Source of the DNA: CAZVFX01 sp964626565
GTDB taxonomy: Bacteria; Myxococcota_A; UBA9042; CAIXZC01
Assembly: GCA_964626565.1 (NCBI GenBank)
Contig: CAZVFX010000037.1
Location: forward strand, 1-55,657
Direction of reading: 5' to 3'
Length of the DNA stretch: 55,657 nucleotides
The notes beneath the pieces were generated by a model. That model was not told where the DNA came from, made no database searches, and saw only the letters and a list, made by a program, of their open reading frames with translations. Each line of letters starts with the position of its first letter. Position 1 is the stretch's first letter. The position numbers and the translations under genes were made by a program. Of this stretch, positions 34,874 to 43,730 are shown piece by piece.

Positions 34874-37800
34874 ATGAGAAGTCTGGTAGTTTCTTGTCTG
34901 CTGGTGCTTGCGGCTTGCGGCGGCGCCACTTCGAGCCCGCCGGCGGACGTTTCGCCCGAGACAGACTCCGGTCCCGCCACCGAAACCATGGTCTCGGATT
35001 CCACCCCGGATCAAGGGACAGACCTCCCCTCCCCAGCCGACTTTGTCGACGGGAAGGAGGCAGGGACAGACCTCCCTGACGGATCGATACTGCCGCCGGA
35101 TATCCTGGCTGATTTGCCGCCCGATGCGGACCCGGATCTGCTGCCCGATGTTCCGCCTGCGCCTGCCGAGTGCCCGGAGAACAACTCGCTGCCTGACTGG
35201 ATCGCAATTCCCGGGGAAGGCACCCACTTCATGGCCCAGTGCGACGACCTGGACCTGGTGGTGAGCCCCTATGGAAACGGCATCATCCGCCTGCGCTACG
35301 CAGGGTCTGTCCCTTCCTGGCACCACTCCTATGCAGTGGTTGAGGAGCCGCCTCCGGACGTGGAGGTGCAACACGGAGAAAGTGACGGCTGGTTCGTGAT
35401 ATGCACAGCCCAAATGCGCCTGGCTATTGCCGAAAATAGCTGTCGCATCGAGCTCACCGACCTCGACGGCAACCCCATGGTTGTGGACCCGCCCGGCGGC
35501 GGCCATTTCGAAGGCAGTGAAGAACTCAATGAAGAAACGGTCGACACCGTCGCGGTTACCAGGTGGACGCCGTCCGACGAACGTTTTTACGGTTTCGGCG
35601 AAAAAACAGGCCCGCTGGACAAACGGGGACTGGAACTCACTTTCTGGAACACCGACAAACCCAACTATCCCGCAGATGCTGACCCTTTGTACCAGTCGAT
35701 CCCGTTTTTCGTGGGACTGAAAGAGGGCCTCGCCTATGGCGTGCTCACCGACAATTCCTATCGCATGCGTTTCGATATGGCTCATGCCAAGGCGGACAGG
35801 TACACCCTCACCGCATTCGGCGGGGCCATCGATCAGTACATCATCGCCGGACCGGCGATATCCACCGTGGTGGACCGGTACACCTTCCTCACCGGCAGGC
35901 CTGCGATGCCGCCCCGGTGGACCCTGGGATACCACCAGTGCCGGTGGAGCTATTTTCCCGACACCAAGGTGATGGAAATCTGCCAGCAGTTCCGACAACG
36001 GGGCATCCCTGCAGACGGAATCTGGCTGGACATCGACTACATGGACCAGTTCAAGTCGTGGACCTGGGACCCGGTAGACTTCCCCGCCCCCGACCTCCTT
36101 GTTGAGGAGGTGGAGAAACTCGGGTTCAAGGTAACTGCTATCATCGACCCCGGACTGAAGGCGGAGCCGGGGTGGGACATTTACGACGAAGGCGTTGCAG
36201 ACGGCCACTTCCTCCTTGATTCCGATGGAGAGCCTTACGTGGGAGTGGTGTGGCCCGGACCCGCAGTATTTCCGGACTTCACCCGAGCCGAAACCAGGAG
36301 TTGGTGGGGCGGTCTGGTCACTGCGCTCACCGATCATGGTGTGAGGGGCATCTGGCTGGACATGAACGAGCCGGCCAGCTTCCTGGCGGACAACAACTGG
36401 ACCGTGCCCGGCTGGGTTGAAGCGCACTACGAAGGGTACGGAACCACCATGGACGAGATTCACAACGTCTATGCCTTGGCCGAAAACATGGCCACCTACA
36501 ACGGGCTGTTGGAAGCGGTTCCGGAGCGCCGTCCGTTCCTGCTCACCCGGGCGGGATTCGCGGGAATTCAACGCTACGCCGCGGTGTGGACCGGAGACGC
36601 GGCCAGCAATTTCAACGCGCTCAAAGTGAACCTCCCCATGATGCTTGGAATGGGGTTGTCCGGAGTGCCTTTCGTCGGGAGTGACGTGGGAGGTTGGGAA
36701 GGCAGCCCGAGTCCAGAATTGTACGCCCGCTGGATCGAGGTCGGGGCGCTTTCCCCGTTCTACCGGTCCCACGTCCAGACCGGAACACCGGACCAGGAAC
36801 CGTGGTCGTTCGGCGAGGAAGTGGAGGACATAAGCCGCATCCACATCACCTGGCGTTACCGCCTGCTTCCCTATTTTTACACGTTGTTCAGAGAGACGGC
36901 GGAGAGCGGCGCGCCGATCCTCAGACCTATGGTCTACGAGTTCCAGGACGACCCGGCAACCCACGACCTGTCCTTCCAGACCATGCTGGGGCCGTGGCTG
37001 CTGGCGGCGCCGGTCCTCGATGAAGGGGCGGACTCGGTGGAGTTCTATCTCCCGGAGGGGCGATGGCTGGAGTTCCATTCCGGGGCGCTGAAAGAGGGGC
37101 CGGCCACGGTGGAGACAGGAGTCACCCTCCAAGCCCTGCCGTTGTGGCTTCGGGAAGGTGCCATTGTGCCCATGGGGCCGGAGATGATGTACAGCGACGA
37201 AGCGCCGGTGGATCCGTTGACTTTTGAACTGTTCCCCGGACCCGAAAAGACCGCCTTCGAACTGTACGAAGACGACGGCGACTCCATGGCGCACCAGGGC
37301 GGTGAGTACTCGAAGGTGGAGTACACGCTGGAGTCCACCGCCACGGGCGCCCGCTTCTCCTCAGGCCCGAAGGAAGGCAGTCACTCGCCGCCTGCGCGCA
37401 GGGTGGTACTGCACCTGCGAAGGGTTGACCTGGGCGTCGAAGAGGTGACGGTTTCGGGTGAAACGCTTCAGGATCTCGGCAACTACTTTGCAGTGGAAGT
37501 GGCCGATTCGGGCTATTTTTACGACGACAACGACCTTGCGCTGTGGGTGGTATTCCCCGAACAGCCGGAGTTCGTGGTGGAAATGAACTACGATGCCGAA
37601 GTGACGGACTTGTCCCCCACCGTACTGGTACCGGTGAAGGTGAAACTCCCACCCGGCACTCCCAAGGACACGCCGATCCACATCGCCACCTCCGCAGCGG
37701 ACTGGAGCCATCAGCCGCTGGAGTGGAGCAACGAACCGCTGACCGCGGAAGGGCTGGTCCCGGTGCCGAGAGGCGAGTGGTTCGAGTACAAGTACACAAG

Positions 37801-37924
37801 AGGGGACTGGGACACGGTGGAGAAATGGGCCGGGTGCGAGGAAGCGGACAATCGTTATGCGTTTGGTAAGGCCCATCCGGTGAAAGAGGATGAGGTCGCC
37901 ATGTGGGCCGACCTCTGCCTTTGA
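34874..37924 (+). CDS. GH31 alpha-glucosidase lipoprotein with C-terminal starch-binding-like domain
   Basis: A 1016-residue lipoprotein (lipobox LAAC, residue 15) with a long acidic Pro/Asp linker, then a glycoside hydrolase family 31 core. The N-terminal beta-sandwich includes ERFYGFGEKTG; the (beta/alpha)8 barrel carries nucleophile D496 in GIWLDMNEP and the acid/base D575 in WTGDAASNF; the usual SPFYRSH segment and proximal and distal C-terminal sandwiches follow. The last 100 residues (PVKVKLPPGTP to ADLCL) resemble a CBM20-type starch-binding domain (WEYKYTRGDW-like end). Expected reaction: release of alpha-glucose from starch-type oligosaccharides at the cell surface. GGAGGAAACG precedes the ATG. 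No sugar transporter adjoins it. Confidence 0.92.
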   Translation: MRSLVVSCLLVLAACGGATSSPPADVSPETDSGPATETMVSDSTPDQGTDLPSPADFVDGKEAGTDLPDGSILPPDILADLPPDADPDLLPDVPPAPAECPENNSLPDWIAIPGEGTHFMAQCDDLDLVVSPYGNGIIRLRYAGSVPSWHHSYAVVEEPPPDVEVQHGESDGWFVICTAQMRLAIAENSCRIELTDLDGNPMVVDPPGGGHFEGSEELNEETVDTVAVTRWTPSDERFYGFGEKTGPLDKRGLELTFWNTDKPNYPADADPLYQSIPFFVGLKEGLAYGVLTDNSYRMRFDMAHAKADRYTLTAFGGAIDQYIIAGPAISTVVDRYTFLTGRPAMPPRWTLGYHQCRWSYFPDTKVMEICQQFRQRGIPADGIWLDIDYMDQFKSWTWDPVDFPAPDLLVEEVEKLGFKVTAIIDPGLKAEPGWDIYDEGVADGHFLLDSDGEPYVGVVWPGPAVFPDFTRAETRSWWGGLVTALTDHGVRGIWLDMNEPASFLADNNWTVPGWVEAHYEGYGTTMDEIHNVYALAENMATYNGLLEAVPERRPFLLTRAGFAGIQRYAAVWTGDAASNFNALKVNLPMMLGMGLSGVPFVGSDVGGWEGSPSPELYARWIEVGALSPFYRSHVQTGTPDQEPWSFGEEVEDISRIHITWRYRLLPYFYTLFRETAESGAPILRPMVYEFQDDPATHDLSFQTMLGPWLLAAPVLDEGADSVEFYLPEGRWLEFHSGALKEGPATVETGVTLQALPLWLREGAIVPMGPEMMYSDEAPVDPLTFELFPGPEKTAFELYEDDGDSMAHQGGEYSKVEYTLESTATGARFSSGPKEGSHSPPARRVVLHLRRVDLGVEEVTVSGETLQDLGNYFAVEVADSGYFYDDNDLALWVVFPEQPEFVVEMNYDAEVTDLSPTVLVPVKVKLPPGTPKDTPIHIATSAADWSHQPLEWSNEPLTAEGLVPVPRGEWFEYKYTRGDWDTVEKWAGCEEADNRYAFGKAHPVKEDEVAMWADLCL

Positions 37925-37999
37925 ACGGCCGTTCCCGCTGACGCAACCCGGCGCTGACGCTCAGGGCTTGGTTGGTTGGCTGAATCGCGCTTTTCTACA

Positions 38000-38028
38000 T
38001 TGACAGATCTTGCGCTACCGCGTAGTCT
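38000..38028 (+). promoter_or_regulatory. sigma70 promoter of the topoisomerase VI operon
   Basis: Perfect TTGACA (38000-38005), 17 bp, TAGTCT (38023-38028). Predicted start about 38035, which is itself an in-frame GTG. The first ATG with a ribosome site is at 38080. Confidence 0.6.
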
Positions 38029-38079
38029 GTCACTGTGCAGGCAGGACCAGCAAGGTCCCACCGATTTTTCGGAGCAGAA

Positions 38080-39834
38080 ATGTCAGATTCAGGAACTGAA
38101 CAGCAAGGATCTATTCTTGAGCCCTCGAAGGCCGCGGGGCCGGTGGAACCATCGGAGCCGGTAGCTGCGGCCCCGGTGTCGAAGCCGGCCGCCGAAGACC
38201 CGCCCGCCAAGCCGTCCATTACCCCGGACCCCGGGCGGAGCATACTTCCGCCGTCGGCGCCGGTGCGCAAGCGCCGGGCGCGCAAAGTGGAAACCGCAGA
38301 GTCCATGGCCAAGCGCCAGCGAGAGATTTCCGTCTCCGAGTTCTTCACCAAGAACCGTCACCTGTTGGGTTTTGACAACCCTCGCAAGGCGCTACTCACC
38401 GCGATTAAGGAAGCTGTGGACAACTCTCTGGACGCATGTGAAGAGGCGGACATTCTCCCCGACATTTCGGTTGAGATCCTGGACCGGGGAGAGGACCGGT
38501 ACGTGGTGGTGATACAGGACAACGGCCCGGGGATCCTGCGTGGCCAGATACCCAACATCTTCGGCAAGCTGTTGTACGGGTCCAAATTCCACCGGCTGAA
38601 GATGAGCCGCGGGCAGCAGGGCATCGGGATTTCAGCGGCCGGCATGTACGGACTGCTCACCACCGGCAAGCCGGTGGCCATCATCAGCCGCATCAACGCG
38701 CGACGCCCGGCCCACTACTTTGAATTGCGCATCGACACCAAGAAGAACCGGCCGGAGATCATGCGCGACATCGAGGTTGTCTGGGAAGCCAAACACGGCA
38801 CCCGGGTATCCATCGAACTGAAGGGGAAATACCAGCGGGGCAAGCAGTCGGTAGACGAGTACTTGCGCCAGACGGCCATCGCCAATCCTCACGTGAGCGT
38901 AAGATACCGCCAGCCGGACGGCGAAATCGCCGATTACCCCCGCTCGTTGAACCAGTTGCCTCCCCAAACCGACGAAATCAAACCGCACCCCTACGGTGTG
39001 GAGTTGGGAATTTTGCAGGGTATGCTGAAAGAGTCCCGGGCACGGAATCTTTCCTCGTTCCTGCAGCAGGAGTTCTCCCGCGTGTCTCCGAGAGTGGCGG
39101 AGCAGATTTGCGAAAAGGCGGAGCTTAGCGCCCGGGCCTACTGCAGCCGCATCAGCCGGGGCCAGATTGAAGACCTGCTGAAAGGGATTGAGAACACCAA
39201 GATAATGAACCCGCCAACCAACTGCGTGGCCCCCATCGGGGAAGAGCAGTTGGTGAGGGGGTTGGAATCGGTGGTGCCCGCTGAATTTTACGCTTCCACC
39301 ACCAGGCCCCCCGCGGTGTATCGCGGCAACCCGTTTATCATCGAAGCGGCGCTGGCCTACGGAGGAGAGGGTCAGGGCGCTGACTCTCCGGCCCGGTTGC
39401 TCAGATATGCAAACCGGGTGCCTCTGCTGTACCAGCAGGGCGGCTGCTGCTCCTTCGGTTCCGCAGTGAAAGTCAACTGGCGCAACTACGGCCTGCAGCA
39501 ACCCCGGGGCGGACTGCCAGTGGGGCCGCTCACTGTTATCGTTCACATGGCCAGCGTCTGGGTCCCCTTCACTTCGGAATCAAAAGAAGCGATGGCGAGC
39601 TACCCGGAAATCGAAGAGCAGATGGTCCGGGCGCTCCAGGAGTGCGGCAGAAAGCTCAAGATCTTCCTGTCCCGCAAGCGCAAGGCCAAAGAAGAGCAGC
39701 GAAAAAGGGATTACATCGAGACCTACATCCCTCACATCGGCATCGGGCTGAGAGAACTCTTGGGATTCGACCAGCCCGAAGAAGAACGCATCGTTGAGTC
39801 CCTGACTCACATGCTGGAAAGGACCAAGGACTAG
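38080..39834 (+). CDS. top6B: DNA topoisomerase VI subunit B
   Basis: The 584-residue ATPase subunit of the type IIB topoisomerase. After an 85-residue Pro/Ala-rich tail comes the GHKL/Bergerat domain: N-box with E111 and N115 (EAVDNSLDA), G1 box DNGPGI (about 147), and the G2 box GQQGIGISAAGMYG (about 178). The H2TH and transducer domain follow, with HYVRNK-like positions replaced and FLSRKRKAKEEQRKRDYIETYIPHIG near the end. ATP-driven dimerisation of B gates the cleavage by subunit A. GGAGCAGAA precedes the ATG; a leaderless GTG at 38035 would add 15 residues. The A subunit follows 31 bp later. The enzyme is archaeal and plant-typical and sporadic in bacteria, so ancient transfer is likely. 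Confidence 0.95.
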   Translation: MSDSGTEQQGSILEPSKAAGPVEPSEPVAAAPVSKPAAEDPPAKPSITPDPGRSILPPSAPVRKRRARKVETAESMAKRQREISVSEFFTKNRHLLGFDNPRKALLTAIKEAVDNSLDACEEADILPDISVEILDRGEDRYVVVIQDNGPGILRGQIPNIFGKLLYGSKFHRLKMSRGQQGIGISAAGMYGLLTTGKPVAIISRINARRPAHYFELRIDTKKNRPEIMRDIEVVWEAKHGTRVSIELKGKYQRGKQSVDEYLRQTAIANPHVSVRYRQPDGEIADYPRSLNQLPPQTDEIKPHPYGVELGILQGMLKESRARNLSSFLQQEFSRVSPRVAEQICEKAELSARAYCSRISRGQIEDLLKGIENTKIMNPPTNCVAPIGEEQLVRGLESVVPAEFYASTTRPPAVYRGNPFIIEAALAYGGEGQGADSPARLLRYANRVPLLYQQGGCCSFGSAVKVNWRNYGLQQPRGGLPVGPLTVIVHMASVWVPFTSESKEAMASYPEIEEQMVRALQECGRKLKIFLSRKRKAKEEQRKRDYIETYIPHIGIGLRELLGFDQPEEERIVESLTHMLERTKD

Positions 39835-39856
39835 CGGTGAGCGGTGAGCAGTGAGG
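39834..39856 (+). repeat. heptanucleotide repeat (GTGAGCR)n, copy 2, between top6B and top6A
   Basis: Three units fill the 31-bp gap between the two topoisomerase VI genes. The last unit, GTGAGG, supplies the likely ribosome-binding sequence of top6A, so unit number could affect A-subunit translation. Confidence 0.65.
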
Positions 39857-39865
39857 TAAAAAGAC

Positions 39866-41164
39866 ATGGCAAAGAAGAATAGTGACGGCGAAAAAGGCGG
39901 GGCATTGCCGTTCGGCACGGCGAAGCCAAAAACAGACAGCACTCCGAGTGCGAGCGAGGGGCCTGCGGAGCACCGCAAGGAGGCGTCATCCCCCCCCGCC
40001 AAGCCCGCCGACTCCAGCGTCGCACGCCCGGAAACCTCCCGTAGCCCGGCGTTGAAAAAGCTGATGGACCTCGCCTCCGGCATCCACAAGGAAATCAACC
40101 GCGGCCGCAGACCCCACATCCTGGTTCCCATCCGCAGCCTCTCCAACGTGACTTTTGCCCCGCGCAAAGGCTACTTCGTCATCGGTAGCCGAAAATCGAG
40201 GCGTACTCTTTCGTTTCAAACCGTGAAGCCGTTTGCACAGACCATCCGGCTGATGGCGTTTGCCAAACACCTCATTGAAACCGATGATTTCGCGTCGAAG
40301 AGAGAGGTGTACTACACGTCGAAGGGTAGTTCGAAACGAAGTGTGGCAGGAGATGCCGGGCGAGCCGGCTGGGGCCCCGCAGGATTCAAGGGGCAGTCCG
40401 AGTCCGACGCGATTATGGACGACATCGAAGCGATGGCCTCGGTGAACCGTGAGCAACTGGGGTTCATCCCCGCGGAGCAGAACGGCTCGGTGGCAGGAGA
40501 GTTGATCGTCATCGACATCGACCCGTCCACGGGCAACAAGATCGAAATCGATTGCACCGCGTTCGGGCGAGGCAGCTACTCCATCCCATCACGGGTCGAG
40601 GGGCTGGAATTCCGCACCAATGCGAAGTTCGTCCTCGCGGTCGAAACCGCCGCGCTCTTTGAGCGCTTGAACGGTCATGCGTACTGGCGGGATGCCGGAT
40701 GTATCGTGGTGGCCATGGGCGGCGTGCCCACCCGGGCCAACCGCCGGTTCGTGCGGATCCTGTCCGACATGTGCAACCTTCCCGTGTACATCTTCACCGA
40801 CGGCGACCCCTACGGATTCTGCAACATCTACCGCACCATGAAAGTTGGCTCAGGCAATGCCGCGGCGGTAAATGAGTTCTTCTGCGTGCCCCGTGCGCAC
40901 CTCATCGGGGTGACCCCCCAGGACATCATCGACTACGACCTTCCCACTCACCCGTTGGACGACAAAGACCGCAAGCGCGCCACCGACGCGCTGAAAAACG
41001 ACCCGTTCATTCAGCAGCACAAGCCGTGGATCAAGGCGTTGAACCAGATGCTGAAAATGGGTGTACGTGTTGAGCAGCAGGCTTTCGCAGCCCGGGGCCT
41101 CAACTACGTGATGGACACTTATCTTCCTGAAAAACTCGCCAGCCCGAGAACGATGCTGCCGTAG
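39866..41164 (+). CDS. top6A: DNA topoisomerase VI subunit A (Spo11 family)
   Basis: The 432-residue DNA-cleaving subunit. An N-terminal tail of about 70 Pro/Ser/Ala-rich residues precedes the winged-helix 5Y-CAP domain, in which KREVYY places the catalytic tyrosine at Y150 (aligned to RDIFY of Spo11). The Toprim domain has E260 in AVETAALFE and the DxD pair D312/D314 in FTDGDPYG, which hold Mg2+. With subunit B it makes double-strand breaks with short overhangs and passes another duplex to relax or decatenate DNA. All catalytic residues are intact, so the pair should be active. Both subunits carry extra low-complexity N-termini that archaeal forms lack. Confidence 0.95.
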   Translation: MAKKNSDGEKGGALPFGTAKPKTDSTPSASEGPAEHRKEASSPPAKPADSSVARPETSRSPALKKLMDLASGIHKEINRGRRPHILVPIRSLSNVTFAPRKGYFVIGSRKSRRTLSFQTVKPFAQTIRLMAFAKHLIETDDFASKREVYYTSKGSSKRSVAGDAGRAGWGPAGFKGQSESDAIMDDIEAMASVNREQLGFIPAEQNGSVAGELIVIDIDPSTGNKIEIDCTAFGRGSYSIPSRVEGLEFRTNAKFVLAVETAALFERLNGHAYWRDAGCIVVAMGGVPTRANRRFVRILSDMCNLPVYIFTDGDPYGFCNIYRTMKVGSGNAAAVNEFFCVPRAHLIGVTPQDIIDYDLPTHPLDDKDRKRATDALKNDPFIQQHKPWIKALNQMLKMGVRVEQQAFAARGLNYVMDTYLPEKLASPRTMLP

Positions 41165-41167
41165 CGC

Positions 41168-43630
41168 CTACCCCCGTCGCCGGGCGGCGACGGGCATTGC
41201 CAGCAACCCCAGGAGCAACAACAGCAGGCCCGCAGGACCGGACGGGGTGTTGTGAGAGCAGCCACCGCCGCCACCGCCGCCGCCGTCGCCGCCGCCACCC
41301 TCGCCGTCACCGTTTGGGTCGTCGATAGGCGGGGGATCTTCGCCGTCTTTCACGCACTGGTTGGCGCACGGATTGGCCGGGTCGATGGCGCAGTAGTGGG
41401 TATCTTCACAGTTGGTGTCGTCAACGCAGGCGACAAAGCCGCTGCCGATGCAGGTCCCCGCTTCGGTGCACGCCTGGCACGGACCGCATTCCGCGTCGGT
41501 CTGGCAGTCAACCGTGCCGGTGGAGACACACTTGTTCTTGCACGGGTCCCCCGCATCCACGAAACACTGTTTACCCTCCCCACATTCGGCGTCGGAGGTA
41601 CACATCACGGCACCAGTGCCCTTGCACTCTCCGTCGACGCAGCCCTGGCAAGGGCCGCAGTCGTTATTGTCGGTGCACCCGGCAGGTGCGGTGGAAACGC
41701 ACTGGTTCTGGCAAGGATTAGCTGCGTTCACCACGCATTTTTCCCCGTCCGCACAATCGGCGTCGGTGTTGCAGGAAACCACTCCGGCGCCTATGCACTC
41801 GCTGTCGAAGCACACCTGGCAGGGACCGCATTCGGTATCGCTGGTGCAACCGGTGGGGGTAGTGGACACACACTTGTTCTTGCACGGGTTGCCGGAGTTG
41901 GTGGCGCACTGAAATCCGGGACCGCAGTCGCCGTCATCCTTGCACTCCACCACGCCCGCACCGATGCAACTGCCTTCGAAGCACACCTGGCAGGGGCCGC
42001 ACTCATCGTCCGAGCCACAGGGAACAGGACCGGCGGCCACGCACTGGTTCTTGCACGGGTCGGAAGATGCTACCGAACACACTTCGCCGGCAGGGCAGTC
42101 TTCGTTGGTGCTGCACGCGATGACCCCGGTGCCCATGCACGCATTTTCGATGCACACGGCACAGGGGCCGCACTCGGTGTCATCCATGCACTCCAACGGT
42201 TGGTCGCTGGCGCAGAAGTTCATACACGGGTCGGACAAGGCAACCACGCACACGCTGCCGGGAGGGCAGCCCGCGTCATCGAAGCACTGGACAAAGCCGA
42301 CGCCGATGCATTCACCTTCGAAGCAGGCCTGGCAAGGACCGCAGTCATAGTCCGAGGTACAGTCAACCGCGGCATCCTCGGTGCAGAAGTTCTTGCACGG
42401 GTCGCCGGGGTGCTCCTTGCACAATTCTCCGGGGGCGCACTCGGAAGAATCCAGGCACTCCACAAAGCCGGTGCCCACGCACTCGCCGTCAATGCAGGCC
42501 TGGCAGTCGTCGCAATCGGTCCCGTCGCTGCACTCACCCCATATTTCAACGCAGAAGTTGTAGCAGACGTCGTCTTCGTCCCACCAGCACACCTCGCCGG
42601 AGCCGCAGTCATCGTCGGACAGACATTCGATAACCCCCAGGCCCAGGCATTCGCCGCCGATGCACACCTGGCACAGGCCGCACTCCCAGTCGCTGCTGCA
42701 GTTGATGGGGCTGACAAACGTGCAATAGTTGAGGCAGGGGTTGAACGGGTCGGCCACACACTCCTCACCGAGCGCACAGTCGTCATCATCGAGGCAGTCC
42801 ACAAACCCCACGCCGATACACTGGTTGCCGACACATATCTGGCACGGGCCGCAGTCCGCGTCGGACAAACACTCGATGGGCTCGATCACGACGCAGTAAT
42901 TGAGGCATGGATCTTCCACATCCCAGATGCACACTTCACCCGGCAAGCAGTCTTCATCCGCGAAGCACTGCACGAGGCCGGTGCCCATGCACAGGCCGTC
43001 GAAGCACACGGAGCACGGTCCGCAGTCATAGTCGGTGAGGCACTCCAGCGGCCCGCCCGGTGCACAGTAACTCATGCATGGGTCTTCGTAGTCGACGATG
43101 CAGAAGTCTCCCGGCTCGCAGTCGTCATCGGTGAAGCACTCCACCAGGCCGGTGCCCAGGCAGTCGCCCTGAAAACAGATCTGGCAGGGGCCGCAGTCGG
43201 AATCGTCCATGCACCCGACAGGTTCGACGGGGAGACAGTAGTTGAAGCACGGGTCCCAGGCATCCAGCACGCACACGAAGCCGTCGCCACAGTCTTCGTC
43301 AAAAACACACTCAACGTCTCCCGCTGAGACGCACTCTCCGTCGAGACAGAATTGACAGGGGCCGCAGTCGTAGTCGGTTTCGCAAACTGCGGGGCCGATG
43401 TCGAGGCAGTAGCTTAGACACGGATTCTCGTAGTCGACGATACACACCTCGTCTGCTCCGCAATCCTCGTCTGCGTAGCACTCAGCCAATCCCATCCCCA
43501 TGCATTCGCCTGCAAGGCAGATCTGGCACGGCCCGCAATCCGCGTCACTGGAGCACTCAGTGGCAAAGGCTTGTGGCGTGAACGTAAGCAACATGAACAG
43601 AAAGGAAATAGCGAAAACCGAGCCTCTCAT
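41168..43630 (-). CDS. 13-repeat Cys-rich surface protein with MYXO-CTERM-like tail
   Basis: An 820-residue exported protein: signal peptide (cleavage near AFA), then thirteen tandem repeats of about 57 residues. Each has about ten cysteines in the pattern C-x5-C-x2-C-x2-C-x4-C-x7-C-x5-C-x5-C-x7-C-x3-C (consensus SDxDCGPCQxC...GECxGxG...DPCxNxC). A Gly-rich linker follows, then a C-terminal signal: Cys, about 18 hydrophobic residues (GPAGLLLLLLGLLAMPVA), ARRRG. This Cys/TM/Arg layout matches MYXO-CTERM, which is cleaved by a rhombo-type myxosortase and lipidated for surface display. AGGAGG precedes the ATG at 43630. It converges on top6A with 3 bp between stops. A long disulfide-knotted surface rod is the likely structure. 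Confidence 0.88.
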   Translation of the reverse strand: MRGSVFAISFLFMLLTFTPQAFATECSSDADCGPCQICLAGECMGMGLAECYADEDCGADEVCIVDYENPCLSYCLDIGPAVCETDYDCGPCQFCLDGECVSAGDVECVFDEDCGDGFVCVLDAWDPCFNYCLPVEPVGCMDDSDCGPCQICFQGDCLGTGLVECFTDDDCEPGDFCIVDYEDPCMSYCAPGGPLECLTDYDCGPCSVCFDGLCMGTGLVQCFADEDCLPGEVCIWDVEDPCLNYCVVIEPIECLSDADCGPCQICVGNQCIGVGFVDCLDDDDCALGEECVADPFNPCLNYCTFVSPINCSSDWECGLCQVCIGGECLGLGVIECLSDDDCGSGEVCWWDEDDVCYNFCVEIWGECSDGTDCDDCQACIDGECVGTGFVECLDSSECAPGELCKEHPGDPCKNFCTEDAAVDCTSDYDCGPCQACFEGECIGVGFVQCFDDAGCPPGSVCVVALSDPCMNFCASDQPLECMDDTECGPCAVCIENACMGTGVIACSTNEDCPAGEVCSVASSDPCKNQCVAAGPVPCGSDDECGPCQVCFEGSCIGAGVVECKDDGDCGPGFQCATNSGNPCKNKCVSTTPTGCTSDTECGPCQVCFDSECIGAGVVSCNTDADCADGEKCVVNAANPCQNQCVSTAPAGCTDNNDCGPCQGCVDGECKGTGAVMCTSDAECGEGKQCFVDAGDPCKNKCVSTGTVDCQTDAECGPCQACTEAGTCIGSGFVACVDDTNCEDTHYCAIDPANPCANQCVKDGEDPPPIDDPNGDGEGGGGDGGGGGGGGCSHNTPSGPAGLLLLLLGLLAMPVAARRRG
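41173..41194. terminator. 10-bp-arm palindrome at the convergent gene ends
   Basis: CCCGTCGCCG-GG-CGGCGACGGG lies just after the top6A stop and inside the last codons (ARRRG) of the convergent gene. It has no T-tract. It could act as a bidirectional, Rho-dependent or stalling terminator, or simply reflect Arg codons. Confidence 0.35.
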
Positions 43631-43662
43631 TGCGGCCTCCTGGAGCAATTTGCCGTTACTGT

Positions 43663-43691
43663 TTTGTACGTTTTCCGGGCATGAAAGTCAA
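43663..43691 (-). promoter_or_regulatory. sigma70-type promoter of the 13-repeat protein
   Basis: On the minus strand: TTGACT (43691-43686), 17 bp, TACAAA (43668-43663). The predicted start near 43656 gives a leader of about 26 nt with AGGAGG. Confidence 0.5.
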
Positions 43692-43694
43692 CGG

Positions 43695-43725
43695 GCTCAC
43701 TGCTCACCGCTCACCGCTCACTGCC
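43695..43725 (-). repeat. heptanucleotide repeat (GTGAGCR)n, copy 3
   Basis: Four units read on the minus strand lie between the stop of the SLC12-like transporter gene and the promoter of the 13-repeat protein. It is the longest of the three copies in this window. Confidence 0.7.
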
Positions 43726-43730
43726 GCCTC

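Noticed and set aside
34766..37294. 842-codon minus-strand open frame
   Set aside because: Antisense shadow of the GH31 glucosidase; no recognisable motif or ribosome site.
38632..39546. 304-codon minus-strand open frame opposite top6B
   Set aside because: Shadow frame caused by high GC; top6B motifs are intact on the other strand.
41252..43327. 691-codon plus-strand open frame
   Set aside because: It is the antisense shadow of the 13-repeat Cys-rich gene. The sense frame has signal peptide, regular cysteines and a sorting tail; the antisense has none.
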